From positions 1-64,000 of the forward strand of contig CAWUSE010000011.1 in NCBI GenBank assembly GCA_963925805.1: a DNA stretch of 64,000 bases, written 5' to 3'. The number at the start of each line of letters is the position of its first letter. Position 1 is the first letter of the stretch. Position numbers and translations under genes: made by a program. Below are positions 26,489-35,701 of this stretch, one piece after another. This DNA comes from UBA10347 sp905182135 (GTDB lineage: Bacteria > Actinomycetota > Acidimicrobiia > Acidimicrobiales > UBA10347). The notes beneath the pieces were generated by a model, which made no database searches, was not told the origin of the DNA, and saw nothing but the letters and a program-made list of their open reading frames with translations.

Positions 26489-27918
26489 TCGCAACCAGCG
26501 TCTGGGCGAACGGCGAGAGCCAGTCACCTGGGCTCCAGCGCCACCTTCACCGACTCGCACAGGCCAGTCCCATGCTGGCCGATCTTTCACAAGCCGACGT
26601 AATGATCATGAGAATCGAAGGCCATGGCTTTCGGATCGTCTCACATGTGCGCCCGATGAACGCCCGCACTATCTATCCCGTCGACCAAGTCGACCAAGTG
26701 CTCCCAATGCGCACCCGGCCGCTGATGGCCAGAGCGCTCGAGTCCGGCAAGGTCATGGACGGTGGCGTCTTCCTGCCACGTCAAGGTCGGTGGATCCGAA
26801 CGTTGGCGGTACCCATTCGGTTCGAGGGCGAAATCGTGGCGGTTCTCGCGCGTGAATTCGCGCCACATATAGAGATCATGCCGGGCGACCTCGAGATCCA
26901 TTCGTTCGCCGCCTTTCGCCGCTTCGCAGCCATGATCGCCGCCGGCAGCTTTCCCTTCGGTGTCGAGACCCGGCGCCATGACCACCCGCCTCGAGTTGGT
27001 GACGGCATCATGCTGTTCGACAAGGCAGGCAAGCTCGAATACGCCTCACCTAACGCGCTAACGGTGCTTCGACAAGTTGGTGCCAACCTGGTCAACCTGG
27101 GCGACCGACTGGGCGACATGGGAATCGACGCTCCCGGGGTTCGACAAGCATACTCGAACCGCCTGGACTACACCGATGAGATCGAAGTCGGTCAGCGAGT
27201 TCTCAGCACTTATTGTGTGCCGCTGATGACGAAAACAGCGGTTACAGGCGCCCTGGTGCTGCTACGCAACATTACAGAGCTACGGCAGCGAGACCGCCTA
27301 CTAATGACCAAGGATGCGACGATCGCCGAGATCCATCACCGGGTAAAGAACAGCCTGCAGACCGCATCATCGTTGCTGCAATTGCAGAGCCGTCGGGTTG
27401 CTTCCACCGACGCCAAAGCGGCCCTAGCCGAATCTGCCAGGCGCATCCGCACGATTGGTGTGGTGCACGAGCTGCTCTCACATCGCACCGATGATGAAGT
27501 TCAGTTCGGGCAAATACTGCACATGTTGACCACCATGATCCGTGATTCGTTGGTCGACCCGACCCACCCTGTGCAGTTCGAAATCGATTGCGACCCGGCG
27601 ATTCTGCCGAACAACCTAACCACCCCACTTTCGCTCATCGCAAGTGAACTCATCCAGAACGCGATCGATCATGCCGCCTGCAAGACGGTCACGATAATGC
27701 TGCGCACCCAGCCGGACGCCGTGGTGTTGACGATTACCGACGATGGAATCGGATTCCCGAATCCACAAGAACCAGTGACTGCTGCTGGCTCCAGCGGTCT
27801 CGGCATGACGATCGTGAGCACCATCGCAGAAAGCGAATTGGGTGGGTCCCTAACCGTCGGCGACAACGACCCAGGGGCACGCATCGAGGTGAGAGTCCCG
27901 CTGTTCGACGAACGCTAG
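26479..27918 (+). CDS. pdtaS: PdtaS-like cytosolic sensor histidine kinase
   Basis: 479 residues with no transmembrane segment. A GAF-like N-terminal domain spans about residues 1-150, and a PAS-like domain about 170-275 (GIMLFDKAGKLEYASPNA). A HisKA_2 dimerisation domain follows with the phospho-acceptor near His286 in EIHHRVKNSLQTASSLLQLQ. Next is an HATPase domain (ELIQNAIDHA, DDGIGF, SSGLGMTIV). This layout matches PdtaS, which phosphorylates the ANTAR-type antiterminator PdtaR. No PdtaR gene is in the window. Translation is probably coupled to the overlapping CopC gene. Confidence 0.9.
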   Translation: MVVIATSVWANGESQSPGLQRHLHRLAQASPMLADLSQADVMIMRIEGHGFRIVSHVRPMNARTIYPVDQVDQVLPMRTRPLMARALESGKVMDGGVFLPRQGRWIRTLAVPIRFEGEIVAVLAREFAPHIEIMPGDLEIHSFAAFRRFAAMIAAGSFPFGVETRRHDHPPRVGDGIMLFDKAGKLEYASPNALTVLRQVGANLVNLGDRLGDMGIDAPGVRQAYSNRLDYTDEIEVGQRVLSTYCVPLMTKTAVTGALVLLRNITELRQRDRLLMTKDATIAEIHHRVKNSLQTASSLLQLQSRRVASTDAKAALAESARRIRTIGVVHELLSHRTDDEVQFGQILHMLTTMIRDSLVDPTHPVQFEIDCDPAILPNNLTTPLSLIASELIQNAIDHAACKTVTIMLRTQPDAVVLTITDDGIGFPNPQEPVTAAGSSGLGMTIVSTIAESELGGSLTVGDNDPGARIEVRVPLFDER

Positions 27919-28445
27919 GCGGCCCGGTACTTGGCCCCAGGTAGCCGCTTCGGCCAGGTGGACCCGGCAGAAGCGACCATTTTCGCTGACTGGCGAGCGG
28001 TCGACGGTGATGTCGACCTCCGGGTTCTCCACAAGGATGCACTGCGCCGATCACCCCCGACGTGGGCTGCGTGGACATTGCGGCGCTGGTTCGGCACAAT
28101 GGCTGCTGTGGCCGACAAACCGAACCTGCATCTCGCACCTAGGGCCGCCGCTGGTGCCTTTGTGCCGACGGCCGCCGAATACGTACCGCCTCGATGTGGC
28201 GCGCACGGTGGGCCCCCTGCTGATTGCTCGAGGTACGACATCAGAAACGTGATGTTGCACCACCGCCCCGCCCGCACCCACTGCGGCGAACAACCCCTAA
28301 CACGCCACTATTTCGACACGTCATGGTCGAACCTCGGCGTGACGAGCAACTTCCAGGATCGAGTCTTCGATACCGAAGCACCCAACGAGGAAACCGCCAT
28401 GATCTCCGCCAAGTTGTCCTCCGGAGCGATGCCCAGAGTTGCCGT
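27919..28445. other. 527-base stretch without a supportable gene
   Basis: Long frames exist on both strands (for example 27931-28449 plus, 27915-28277 minus), but their composition is Arg/Pro/Cys-rich noise. A WhiB gene lies next to pdtaS in Mycobacterium, so I looked for the four-Cys WhiB motif on both strands and did not find it. I see no repeat or hairpin that stands out. Confidence 0.5.
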
Positions 28446-30947
28446 ATGAGTGAATTTCCGCTGCTCAGCCGCCTCCCCGACAACGACGACCCTGACAAGA
28501 TTCTCGAAGGCTTCTTTGACTACCTAGAGTCGACAGGCATCGATCCCTATCCGGCACAGGAAGAAGCCATCCTCGAGCTGCTGTCGGGAAACAATGTGAT
28601 ACTGGCCACCCCGACAGGGTCGGGCAAATCGCTGGTCGCGACGGCGGCTCACTTCGCTGGACTGGCAGGTGGGCGCCGTAGCTTCTACACCGCACCCATC
28701 AAGGCGTTGGTCAGCGAGAAGTTCTTCGCGCTGTGCCGAGATTTCGGGACCGATGCGGTCGGCATGATCACCGGTGACGGTTCAGTAAATTCCAATGCTC
28801 CAATTATCTGTTGCACCGCCGAAATTCTGGCCAATATGGCCCTGCGCCAAGGTGCGAACGCGGACGTTGACATCGTAATCGTTGACGAGTTCCACTTCTA
28901 CAGCGAGGCCCAACGTGGCTGGGCGTGGCAAATTCCGCTGCTCGAACTCCCCAATTGTCAGTTCCTACTCATGTCGGCAACTCTTGGCGAGACAGACCGA
29001 TTCGAGAGCGGACTCGAGGAACTCACCGGTCGGCCAACCACGCTGGTCAAGACCTCCGAACGCCCGGTTCCGTTACGTTTCGCCTATCGAGAAACCAGCT
29101 TGCTCGAATCGGTCGAAGACCTCGTCGACGCCGACCGTGCACCGATTTACATCGTGTACTTCACCCAGCGCGACGCCACCGAAGCCGCACAAAACTTCAT
29201 GAGCATCAATGTGCTCACTAAGGAAGAGAAGGCCGCCGTCAAAGCCGAGATCGGCGGCTTCCGTTTCGACAGCCCGATCGGTAAAGACCTGCACCGGTTC
29301 GTCAATCATGGCGTTGGTGTGCACCATGCAGGTCTGCTTCCCAAGTACCGGCTTCTCGTGGAACGGCTTGCCCAAAAAGGTCTGCTGAAGCTCATCTGCG
29401 GAACTGACACCCTCGGCGTTGGCGTGAACGTCCCGATCCGCTCGGTGCTGCTGTCACAGTTGTGCAAGTACGACGGCTTACGTACCCGCACGCTCAAAGT
29501 TCGGGAGTTCCAGCAAATCGCTGGCCGCGCAGGGCGTAAGGGTTTCGACGACGTCGGCGATGTGTGGGCGCAGGCACCAGCACACGTGGTCGAGAACATC
29601 AAGGCCGAGAAAAAGGCCGCCAACGACCCAAAGAAAAAGAAGAAGCTGGTCAAGAAGAAGCCGCCCGAACGCGGGTACACCCATTGGGGCGAAGACACCT
29701 TCACCAAACTCATTAACGGTGACCCTGAGTCGTTGGATTCCAGCTTTGAGGTGAGCCACCACATGCTCATGAACGTGCTCGATCGTCCTGGCGACGGGTG
29801 CGCCGCTATGAAGCAGATCCTGCTAACCAATCATGAGCCTCGAAAGCGCCAGCGCGCTCATATCCGACGAGCAATCGGCATCTACCGTTCGCTCCTCGAC
29901 GCCGAAGTCGTCGAGCAACTCTCTGAACCCGATGACATGGGGCGCACCGTTCGAGTCACCATTGATCTACAAGACGACTTCGCTCTGACACAACCACTAT
30001 CGCTCTTCGCTGTCGAAGCGATCGACGCTCTCGAATTCGAAGCGCCTGACTACGAACTCAACGTGTTGAGCGTGGTCGAATCCGTGATTGAGTCACCGGG
30101 TGTGATCATGGCAGCGCAGCTGAACCAACTTCGCGGCGAACTCGTCACAGAACTCAAGTCGGCGGGTGTCGAATACGACGACCGGATGGAGAAACTCGAC
30201 GCGCTCGAAGCACCCAAGCCACTCGCTGACTTCTTGTATCCAGCGTTCGACATCTTCCGCCAACATCACCCCTGGGTAGGCCACGATAATGTGCGGCCAA
30301 AGTCCATCGCCCGAGAGCTGTGGGAACGGGCGATGACTTTCAGCGAATATGTACAGCACTACGGACTCAAAAGGTCCGAGGGCGTCCTGCTTCGATACCT
30401 AGGCGATGCGTATAAGGGCCTGGTACAGAACGTTCCTGAAGGTGCCAAGACCGACGAGTTGTACGACCTGACTGACTGGTTGGGCGAGGTCGTGCGTCAG
30501 GTTGACTCCAGCTTGCTCGACGAATGGGAACGTCTGACCAACCCAACCGATGACCCCGAGGCTCCAGTCATCCCCGAGCGCCGCGACGTCACCCAGACAC
30601 ATGCGTTCCGCACCATGGTGCGCAACGAAGCCTTCCGCTGGGTGCAGTTATTGGCCCGGCGCAGGACCTCTACTCTCGCCGAGATAAGTAGCTTGTCCAG
30701 CGACGAGATTGCCGACCAATGGGCCGGCTATTTCGACGAACACGAAGACGTGATTAGTGGCCCTGAGGCACGGGGGCCCCAGCACTTCGTCTACGACGCC
30801 GAAACCGGTGAGGTCACCCAGACGATCGTTGACCCTAACGAGTGGCTCGAGTGGAAGGCCACTGGCAAGGTCGATTTCGATGCATCTCGGTCGCAAGGTA
30901 ATGCCGTCATCGAGTTCACCGGCGTCGCCCCACTCCGTCGAGACTGA
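28446..30947 (+). CDS. Superfamily II DEAD/DEAH helicase with DUF3516 C terminus
   Basis: 833-residue Ski2-like RNA helicase. Motif I is LATPTGSGKSLVA, motif II DEFHFYSEAQRG (DEFH), motif III LLMSATLGE, and motif VI QIAGRAGRKGFD. HHAGLLPKYRLLVERLAQ and GTDTLGVGVN are typical of the Ski2/HelY group. A lysine-rich linker (about 29600-29665) separates the helicase from a helical DUF3516 domain that ends in FRWVQLLARR. It probably acts in RNA turnover. The ATG at 28446 begins the conserved region; upstream in-frame sequence to 28224 is rejected as noise. Confidence 0.88.
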   Translation: MSEFPLLSRLPDNDDPDKILEGFFDYLESTGIDPYPAQEEAILELLSGNNVILATPTGSGKSLVATAAHFAGLAGGRRSFYTAPIKALVSEKFFALCRDFGTDAVGMITGDGSVNSNAPIICCTAEILANMALRQGANADVDIVIVDEFHFYSEAQRGWAWQIPLLELPNCQFLLMSATLGETDRFESGLEELTGRPTTLVKTSERPVPLRFAYRETSLLESVEDLVDADRAPIYIVYFTQRDATEAAQNFMSINVLTKEEKAAVKAEIGGFRFDSPIGKDLHRFVNHGVGVHHAGLLPKYRLLVERLAQKGLLKLICGTDTLGVGVNVPIRSVLLSQLCKYDGLRTRTLKVREFQQIAGRAGRKGFDDVGDVWAQAPAHVVENIKAEKKAANDPKKKKKLVKKKPPERGYTHWGEDTFTKLINGDPESLDSSFEVSHHMLMNVLDRPGDGCAAMKQILLTNHEPRKRQRAHIRRAIGIYRSLLDAEVVEQLSEPDDMGRTVRVTIDLQDDFALTQPLSLFAVEAIDALEFEAPDYELNVLSVVESVIESPGVIMAAQLNQLRGELVTELKSAGVEYDDRMEKLDALEAPKPLADFLYPAFDIFRQHHPWVGHDNVRPKSIARELWERAMTFSEYVQHYGLKRSEGVLLRYLGDAYKGLVQNVPEGAKTDELYDLTDWLGEVVRQVDSSLLDEWERLTNPTDDPEAPVIPERRDVTQTHAFRTMVRNEAFRWVQLLARRRTSTLAEISSLSSDEIADQWAGYFDEHEDVISGPEARGPQHFVYDAETGEVTQTIVDPNEWLEWKATGKVDFDASRSQGNAVIEFTGVAPLRRD

Positions 30948-31045
30948 CGATCTGTGCACCTGCAGTTCGCTACCTACTCCGTCAGGTGTACCGAAACCGC
31001 AGGAGCCCGATCAACGTGATGGTTTCTGCTGCGGGCGATGTCATG

Positions 31046-31051
31046 TAGATT
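31046..31051 (+). promoter_or_regulatory. -10 element TAGATT of flavodoxin gene
   Basis: TANNNT hexamer with a 7 nt gap to GTG 31059. Confidence 0.5.
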
Positions 31052-31058
31052 CACCTTT

Positions 31059-31490
31059 GTGAACGTTCTTGTGACCTATAGCAGCCGATCGGGCAATACC
31101 GAACGGGCGGCCGAGTACATCGGCGGAGAGTTCGCTTCCCGGGGCCACGACGTTGTTGTGCGGCCATGGGACGGCCTGGACTTCGCAGAGGTGTCGGCTG
31201 CCGACCTGGTTTGTGTTGGCACCTGGGTACATGGATTGTTCGTCGTCGGCCAACACGCCGCCGACACCGATCGCCTGGCCAAGATGCCCATGCTCTGGGA
31301 CAAGCCAGTCGCCGCATTCATGACCTATGCACTCAACGCTGGTCGCGCCATCGATGACATGGCCAACTTTCTCGAAGATCAGATGGGCGCCCACGTGATC
31401 GCCGGCCAGTCCATGCGATCCAGCGAGACAGCCAAGCTCGCACCCGGCTTTGTCGACGACGTCCTCGAGCGCATCAAGGTCAAGGCCTAG
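31059..31490 (+). CDS. Flavodoxin-like protein
   Basis: 143-residue FMN-binding flavodoxin fold. The phosphate loop is VTYSSRSGNTERAAEYI, and the second flavin loop VCVGTWVHGLFVVG. The short length is typical of electron-transfer flavodoxins of the IsdI/MioC-like size class. Start is GTG 31059, chosen from the TAGATT element and because it begins the first beta-strand directly (NVLVTYSS). Confidence 0.85.
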   Translation: MNVLVTYSSRSGNTERAAEYIGGEFASRGHDVVVRPWDGLDFAEVSAADLVCVGTWVHGLFVVGQHAADTDRLAKMPMLWDKPVAAFMTYALNAGRAIDDMANFLEDQMGAHVIAGQSMRSSETAKLAPGFVDDVLERIKVKA

Positions 31491-31643
31491 TCAGCCCCAT
31501 GGTCATCGCAATAGCGTGACACCTTGACGAGAGACATCACCTTTGTTGGTCCAGCAGTTGGTGCCTAGTTTTGTCACGCACCACCGCACCTAGCGAACTA
31601 GAGCAGCGTCTCATCGGCCACAGTCGCTACGCCCTAGGGTCAC

Positions 31644-31675
31644 GACACCGTGCAGCGCGTACGTTCAACGGTGTC
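31644..31675. repeat. Inverted repeat in the gap between flavodoxin and dapC
   Basis: GACACCGT (31644-31651) and ACGGTGTC (31668-31675) form 8-base arms around 16 bases. The 448-base gap 31491-31938 lies between two converging genes and contains no ORF I can support. The repeat may be a terminator stem, though no T tract follows. Confidence 0.35.
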
Positions 31676-31938
31676 ATGTTGTCCGTCGAGTCGACATCGC
31701 AGGGCGGCCTATCTACGGCGGACTACCGATGATCTCCCTCGCCCGCTGACCACTATCGCCGCATCCCCCCCGTGGCGGTAAATCAACAACAGCCGACCCT
31801 ACGCACACTCGCGCCAACAGGGGAAACCGTCGTCGGCCCGTGCCAGTTCGGGTGCAGCAACATCATCAGAGGGTTCATGGCTCGACGGGCCAGCAGCGTT
31901 CGCTAACCAACAGTTGAGTCCACCATTTGATGGCTACC

Positions 31939-33123
31939 TCACGCTGGGCGCAGACCTGCGAGACGGTCGACGGCTTCGTCGAGCATGGCGTCTTTTTTGC
32001 AGAAGGCGAAGCGGACCAGGTGCTTGCCTTCCTGCTTATTGGTGTAAAACACTTGACTTGGGATGGCAACCACGCCAACCAAATCGGGTAGGGCCAGGCA
32101 GAACTCGCGTCCATCGTCATAGCCCAGTGGTCGAATATCGATGGTCGTGAAGTACGTCCCGCGTGGCGAGTACACCTGAAATCCTGCGGCCACAAGGCCA
32201 GCATTCAACCGGTCCCGCTTACCTTGCAAAGTCGCAGCGAAGTCCGTGAAGTAGCCGTCGCCGAGACGAAGCCCGACAGCGATCGCTGGTTGAAACGGTG
32301 CTGCGTTTACGAACGTAAGGAATTGTTTCACCGAACGGATCGCATCGATCAGAGCGGGGCGAGCACACGCCCAGCCCACTTTCCAGCCAGTGAACGAGAA
32401 TGTCTTGCCACCAGAGCTGATAGTGATCGTGCGGTCGGCCATGCCAGGAAGTGTTGCGATGGGGATGTGGGCCGCACCGTCGAAGGTCAGATGTTCGTAC
32501 ACCTCGTCGGAGATTACGAGTAAGTCATGATTGAGCGCTAGCTCGGCGATCTGCATCAGCTCAGTACGACTGAAGACTTTGCCAGTCGGGTTGTGTGGCG
32601 TGTTCAGCAGCAAAACCTTGGTTTTGGGTGTGATCGCCGCTCGTAACTCGTCGATATCGAACTGGAAGCCGACTTGACCTTCTTCTGGTGGCCGCAGGGT
32701 CACGACACGCCGGGTGCCCCCCGTCAGCGCCACTCCAGCCGCATAGCTGTCGTAGTACGGCTCAAACATGACAACTTCATCACCTGGCCGCACAAAGGCC
32801 AACAACGAGGCGGTGAGCGCCTCGGTTGCGCCTGCGGTGACGAGTACCTCGGTGGCCGGGTCGAAATGGAGATCCCAAAAACGTTCCTGGTGCTCAGCAA
32901 CCGCCTGCCGAAGATCGAACTCACCCGGTAGCGGTGGATACTGATTGACTCCTCCAGCCAGCGCCGCGGCAGCTGCGTCGAGCACCTCTTTGGGGCCGTC
33001 GGTGTCAGGAAACCCCTGGCCCAAATTCAGCGCGTTCGTGCGAACGGCAAGTGCTGACATCTCGGCGAATATCGTCTCGCCGAATTCGGCGAGACCTGGG
33101 TGGCCCAATGCCTGATCACTCAT
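31939..33123 (-). CDS. dapC: Aminotransferase class I/II, N-succinyldiaminopimelate aminotransferase-like
   Basis: PLP fold-type I aminotransferase of 394 residues, closely resembling the M. tuberculosis DapC (Rv0858c) pattern. It opens with TIFAEMSALAVRTNALNLGQ, then has GGVNQYPPLPG, NTPHNPTGKVFSRTEL, SDEVYEHLTFDG and the PLP-lysine block SSGGKTFSFTGWKVGWA, and ends RFAFCKKDAMLDEAVDRL. DapC converts N-succinyl-2-amino-6-ketopimelate to the diamine, two steps from DapD. Related methionine or kynurenine aminotransferases share these motifs, so specificity is inferred. Its ATG overlaps the plsC stop by four bases. Confidence 0.82.
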   Translation of the reverse strand: MSDQALGHPGLAEFGETIFAEMSALAVRTNALNLGQGFPDTDGPKEVLDAAAAALAGGVNQYPPLPGEFDLRQAVAEHQERFWDLHFDPATEVLVTAGATEALTASLLAFVRPGDEVVMFEPYYDSYAAGVALTGGTRRVVTLRPPEEGQVGFQFDIDELRAAITPKTKVLLLNTPHNPTGKVFSRTELMQIAELALNHDLLVISDEVYEHLTFDGAAHIPIATLPGMADRTITISSGGKTFSFTGWKVGWACARPALIDAIRSVKQFLTFVNAAPFQPAIAVGLRLGDGYFTDFAATLQGKRDRLNAGLVAAGFQVYSPRGTYFTTIDIRPLGYDDGREFCLALPDLVGVVAIPSQVFYTNKQEGKHLVRFAFCKKDAMLDEAVDRLAGLRPA

Positions 33124-33884
33124 GCCGAGGCCTGCTTCTCGTACGCCTGATCCATCAGGTCCTGCAGTACCGAACCCAGTTCGTCGCTAAAGCGAGATCG
33201 ATCACCAACCGTGACTCGCTTGCCGCTAGCGGTCGGTGGCTGCATGATCTCGCCAACCTGCAACACGACCTTGACTCGCCTTGGGAACTTGGTTCCCTTG
33301 CCCATCGCCTCGCCGGTTCCAGCGATGCCAACCGGTACAACCTGCGCACCTGTCTTGGCTGCCAGGTAGGCGACACCGTGGTAGATCTCGCCAATCTGGC
33401 GACCTTCCTGACGAGTGCCTTCAGGGAAGACAAACATGGCTTCTCCGCTGTCCAGAAGCATGCGGGCAGCTCGAAGCGCTTCGCGATCTGCCGTGCCCCG
33501 TTCGACCGGAAAGGCTCCGAGAGAAGCGATCAACCAAGCAAAAGGTTGACTCTTGAACATGGTGTGTTTGGCCAATGCCCGACAACGCCGAGTCGATGCG
33601 CCAGCAACCAGCATCGAGTCCAAATTCGAGCGATGAACCGGCGCCACGATCAAGGGACCATCGACTTTTAGATTGTCGACGAGACCATGCACCTCAACCT
33701 TGAAGTACGGGTTCATAATCTTGCGGATGAAGGTCACAACGACCTTGTACACCCGCATCGCTGACGGCCTAGCGCCGACGTCTAGTGCATATTGCTGCGG
33801 ATCTTCGATTGCGGCCACATCATGAAGGTAACCGGCAGCCGCTCGACCCGCATACACACCGACGAGCGCCGGTACTGTAAACAT
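33120..33884 (-). CDS. Lysophospholipid acyltransferase (PlsC family)
   Basis: PlsC homologue with APVHRSNLDSM (HX4D), GAFPVERGTADREALRAA, MFVFPEGTRQEGR and the final VVPVGIAGTGEAM. From ATG 33884 it has 254 residues; an internal ATG at 33758 (MRVYKVVVTFIRK) would give 212 residues and leave a normal divergent promoter gap. Neither start has a clear hexamer. If 33884 is used, its first codon lies one base from the start of the divergent lipoprotein gene. It overlaps dapC by four bases (ATGA), suggesting one operon. Confidence 0.87.
   Translation of the reverse strand: MFTVPALVGVYAGRAAAGYLHDVAAIEDPQQYALDVGARPSAMRVYKVVVTFIRKIMNPYFKVEVHGLVDNLKVDGPLIVAPVHRSNLDSMLVAGASTRRCRALAKHTMFKSQPFAWLIASLGAFPVERGTADREALRAARMLLDSGEAMFVFPEGTRQEGRQIGEIYHGVAYLAAKTGAQVVPVGIAGTGEAMGKGTKFPRRVKVVLQVGEIMQPPTASGKRVTVGDRSRFSDELGSVLQDLMDQAYEKQASA
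33873..33878 (+). promoter_or_regulatory. -10 element TACTGT of lipoprotein gene
   Basis: TANNNT hexamer with a 7 nt gap to ATG 33886. Confidence 0.5.
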
Positions 33885-33885
33885 C

Positions 33886-34251
33886 ATGAAACGTCGCTCG
33901 ACGCTTGCGCTGTGTTGTGTTGTTGTGCTGGTGATGATGTCAAGTTGCTCACGCGAAGACAACTCAATCCCGCCCGTACAGCAAGAAGATCGAATCGTGC
34001 AAACAGCGTCGCTTAGCGACGATGGCACGACGCTCGTGGTCACGTGGGATCCCGTAGAGTGTGAGACCTTCCAGAACGTGGACCTTGAACTCGACGAAGG
34101 GTTCGCCAATCTACGCATTCGTGTATTGGTCGACGTCGAGAACTGTCCACCCGGCGGATTCAAGCAAAGCACGGTCGACCTGGGCGAGCCGCTCGGCGAC
34201 CGCAAGGTTTGGGATCGCGCATTCGGCGACACCGTCGCGCTAACCCCGTAG
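33886..34251 (+). CDS. Small lipoprotein, unknown function
   Basis: 121 residues. The signal peptide is KRRSTLALCCVVVLVMMSSC, with lipobox MSSC. The mature part is an acidic beta-type domain with two cysteines (VECETFQNVDLELDEGF, VDVENCPPGGF) that could form a disulfide. No family is recognised. It is transcribed divergently from plsC, from the TACTGT element. Confidence 0.7.
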   Translation: MKRRSTLALCCVVVLVMMSSCSREDNSIPPVQQEDRIVQTASLSDDGTTLVVTWDPVECETFQNVDLELDEGFANLRIRVLVDVENCPPGGFKQSTVDLGEPLGDRKVWDRAFGDTVALTP

Positions 34252-34389
34252 TCGCACACATTAAACGTGTACTAGAAGCAGTCGCCCAATCAGATAAGTC
34301 ACGCATTTCCACCGTGGAACGAGCAGGGACGAAACCGTGGCGGCACAAATTTCGGAGCAGCACTGCCCGCCAGCAACCCGTGCGTTGGG

Positions 34390-35640
34390 CTAGCGAAGGG
34401 TGGCAAGCACATCCCAGTAATGGGGGAAGGTCTTATCGACGCAGCCTGGGTCCACAATCTCGATGCCAGGTGCCATCAGCCCAGTGATAGCAAAACTCAT
34501 AGCCATGCGGTGATCCTGATAGGTCTCAATCGTTGCAGGTTGTGGTGTGCCCGGCTGGATCAGAAAGCCATCGTCCTGTTCGACAGCTTCGATTCCCATG
34601 CGCTGCAGTTCGGTAACCACAGCGCGGACACGATCGGTTTCCTTCTTACGGATGAAGCCAATGCCCCTGACTCGGACCGGGCCCTCGGCGAACGGAGCAA
34701 TCGCCGCCAGCGTCTGCGCCGTGTCGCTGACCTGCGACATATCAACATCGATGCCCCGCAAAGTACCAGTGCCCTGGACTTCGATGAAGTTGTCGGCAAT
34801 GGTGACGTCGGCGCCCATAGCTGCCAGAACCTCGACGAAACCGACGTCACCTTGTAAAGCATTCGAACCCAGGCCAGCAATCTTGACGCGGCCTCCGGAG
34901 GCGGCCGCTGCGGCGAAGAAGTACGACGCAGCTGACGCATCGGGCTCAATCATGTAGTTCGCTGCGCGATATCCGGCGTTGGGTGCGACCACGAAACGGT
35001 TAGGCGACGGCTGATCGACAAGCGCACCAAAGGACCGCATCACCGCGCACGTCATGTCCAAATAGGGCCGCGACACAACATCGCCTTCGAGCTCAAGATC
35101 GAGTCCTTGTGACGTTCCAGGTGCTGCGAGCAACATTCCCGACGCGAACTGACTGCTAACCGACGCTCCCAGGGTCAAGGCTCCACCGTCGAAACCAGCT
35201 CGCAACGTGATCGGAAGAGTGTTCGGAGCGATCGTCACGCCAAGTGACCGCAGCGCTTCGACCGTCTCACTCATTGGACGTGCTCGCATTTCGGGCGCGC
35301 CGTCGATGATGTACACACCGGTGCCACGGGCGGCCAGTGGCGTCGCGAAACGAGCCGTTGTACCTGACATCCGGACATCGATTTCTTTGGGGCCTGGGGC
35401 CAGCTGCCCAGCCACACCAGTGATCGCATATGCGTCCGCTTCAACAAGCGGTTCGACGCCGGCGCCAAGTGTCTGCACGACTCCGAGCATTGCCCGAGTG
35501 TCATCGGCATCAAGCACGCCTCGTAGCTCGCTGACACCATCAGCCAGCGCTGCGGCGACGAGTGCACGATTCGTGATGGACTTCGATCCAGGGATTACAA
35601 CGTCGGCGTCCACAGGGCGAGCAAGCGGCTCAATCAACAT
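34390..35640 (-). CDS. aroA: 3-phosphoshikimate 1-carboxyvinyltransferase (EPSP synthase)
   Basis: AroA of the shikimate pathway, joining shikimate-3-phosphate and PEP; 416 residues. PGSKSITNRALVAAALADG is the N-terminal S3P site. DADDTRAMLGVVQTLG, MSGTTARFATPLAA and RARPMSETVEALRSLGV follow; the C terminus has KKETDRVRAVVTEL and YQDHRMAMSFAITGLMAP. ATG 35640 is supported by TACGGT on the minus strand (35648-35653) seven bases upstream. cysQ ends 61 bases upstream on the same strand. Confidence 0.95.
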   Translation of the reverse strand: MLIEPLARPVDADVVIPGSKSITNRALVAAALADGVSELRGVLDADDTRAMLGVVQTLGAGVEPLVEADAYAITGVAGQLAPGPKEIDVRMSGTTARFATPLAARGTGVYIIDGAPEMRARPMSETVEALRSLGVTIAPNTLPITLRAGFDGGALTLGASVSSQFASGMLLAAPGTSQGLDLELEGDVVSRPYLDMTCAVMRSFGALVDQPSPNRFVVAPNAGYRAANYMIEPDASAASYFFAAAAASGGRVKIAGLGSNALQGDVGFVEVLAAMGADVTIADNFIEVQGTGTLRGIDVDMSQVSDTAQTLAAIAPFAEGPVRVRGIGFIRKKETDRVRAVVTELQRMGIEAVEQDDGFLIQPGTPQPATIETYQDHRMAMSFAITGLMAPGIEIVDPGCVDKTFPHYWDVLATLR

Positions 35641-35647
35641 GTCGGCG

Positions 35648-35653
35648 ACCGTA
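35648..35653 (-). promoter_or_regulatory. -10 element TACGGT of aroA
   Basis: TANNNT hexamer with a 7 nt gap to ATG 35640; aroA can be expressed apart from cysQ. Confidence 0.5.
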
Positions 35654-35701
35654 GCGCGCACCACCGCATCTTTCGACCGCTTTCGATCGCAAGAAGCCAA
35701 A

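Noticed and set aside
27919..28445. WhiB-family gene expected beside pdtaS
   Set aside because: No C...CxxC...C pattern with the WhiB turn on either strand.
27931..28449. 172-codon plus-strand ORF between pdtaS and the helicase
   Set aside because: Composition is noise-like, no motif, no promoter; it overlaps the helicase start.
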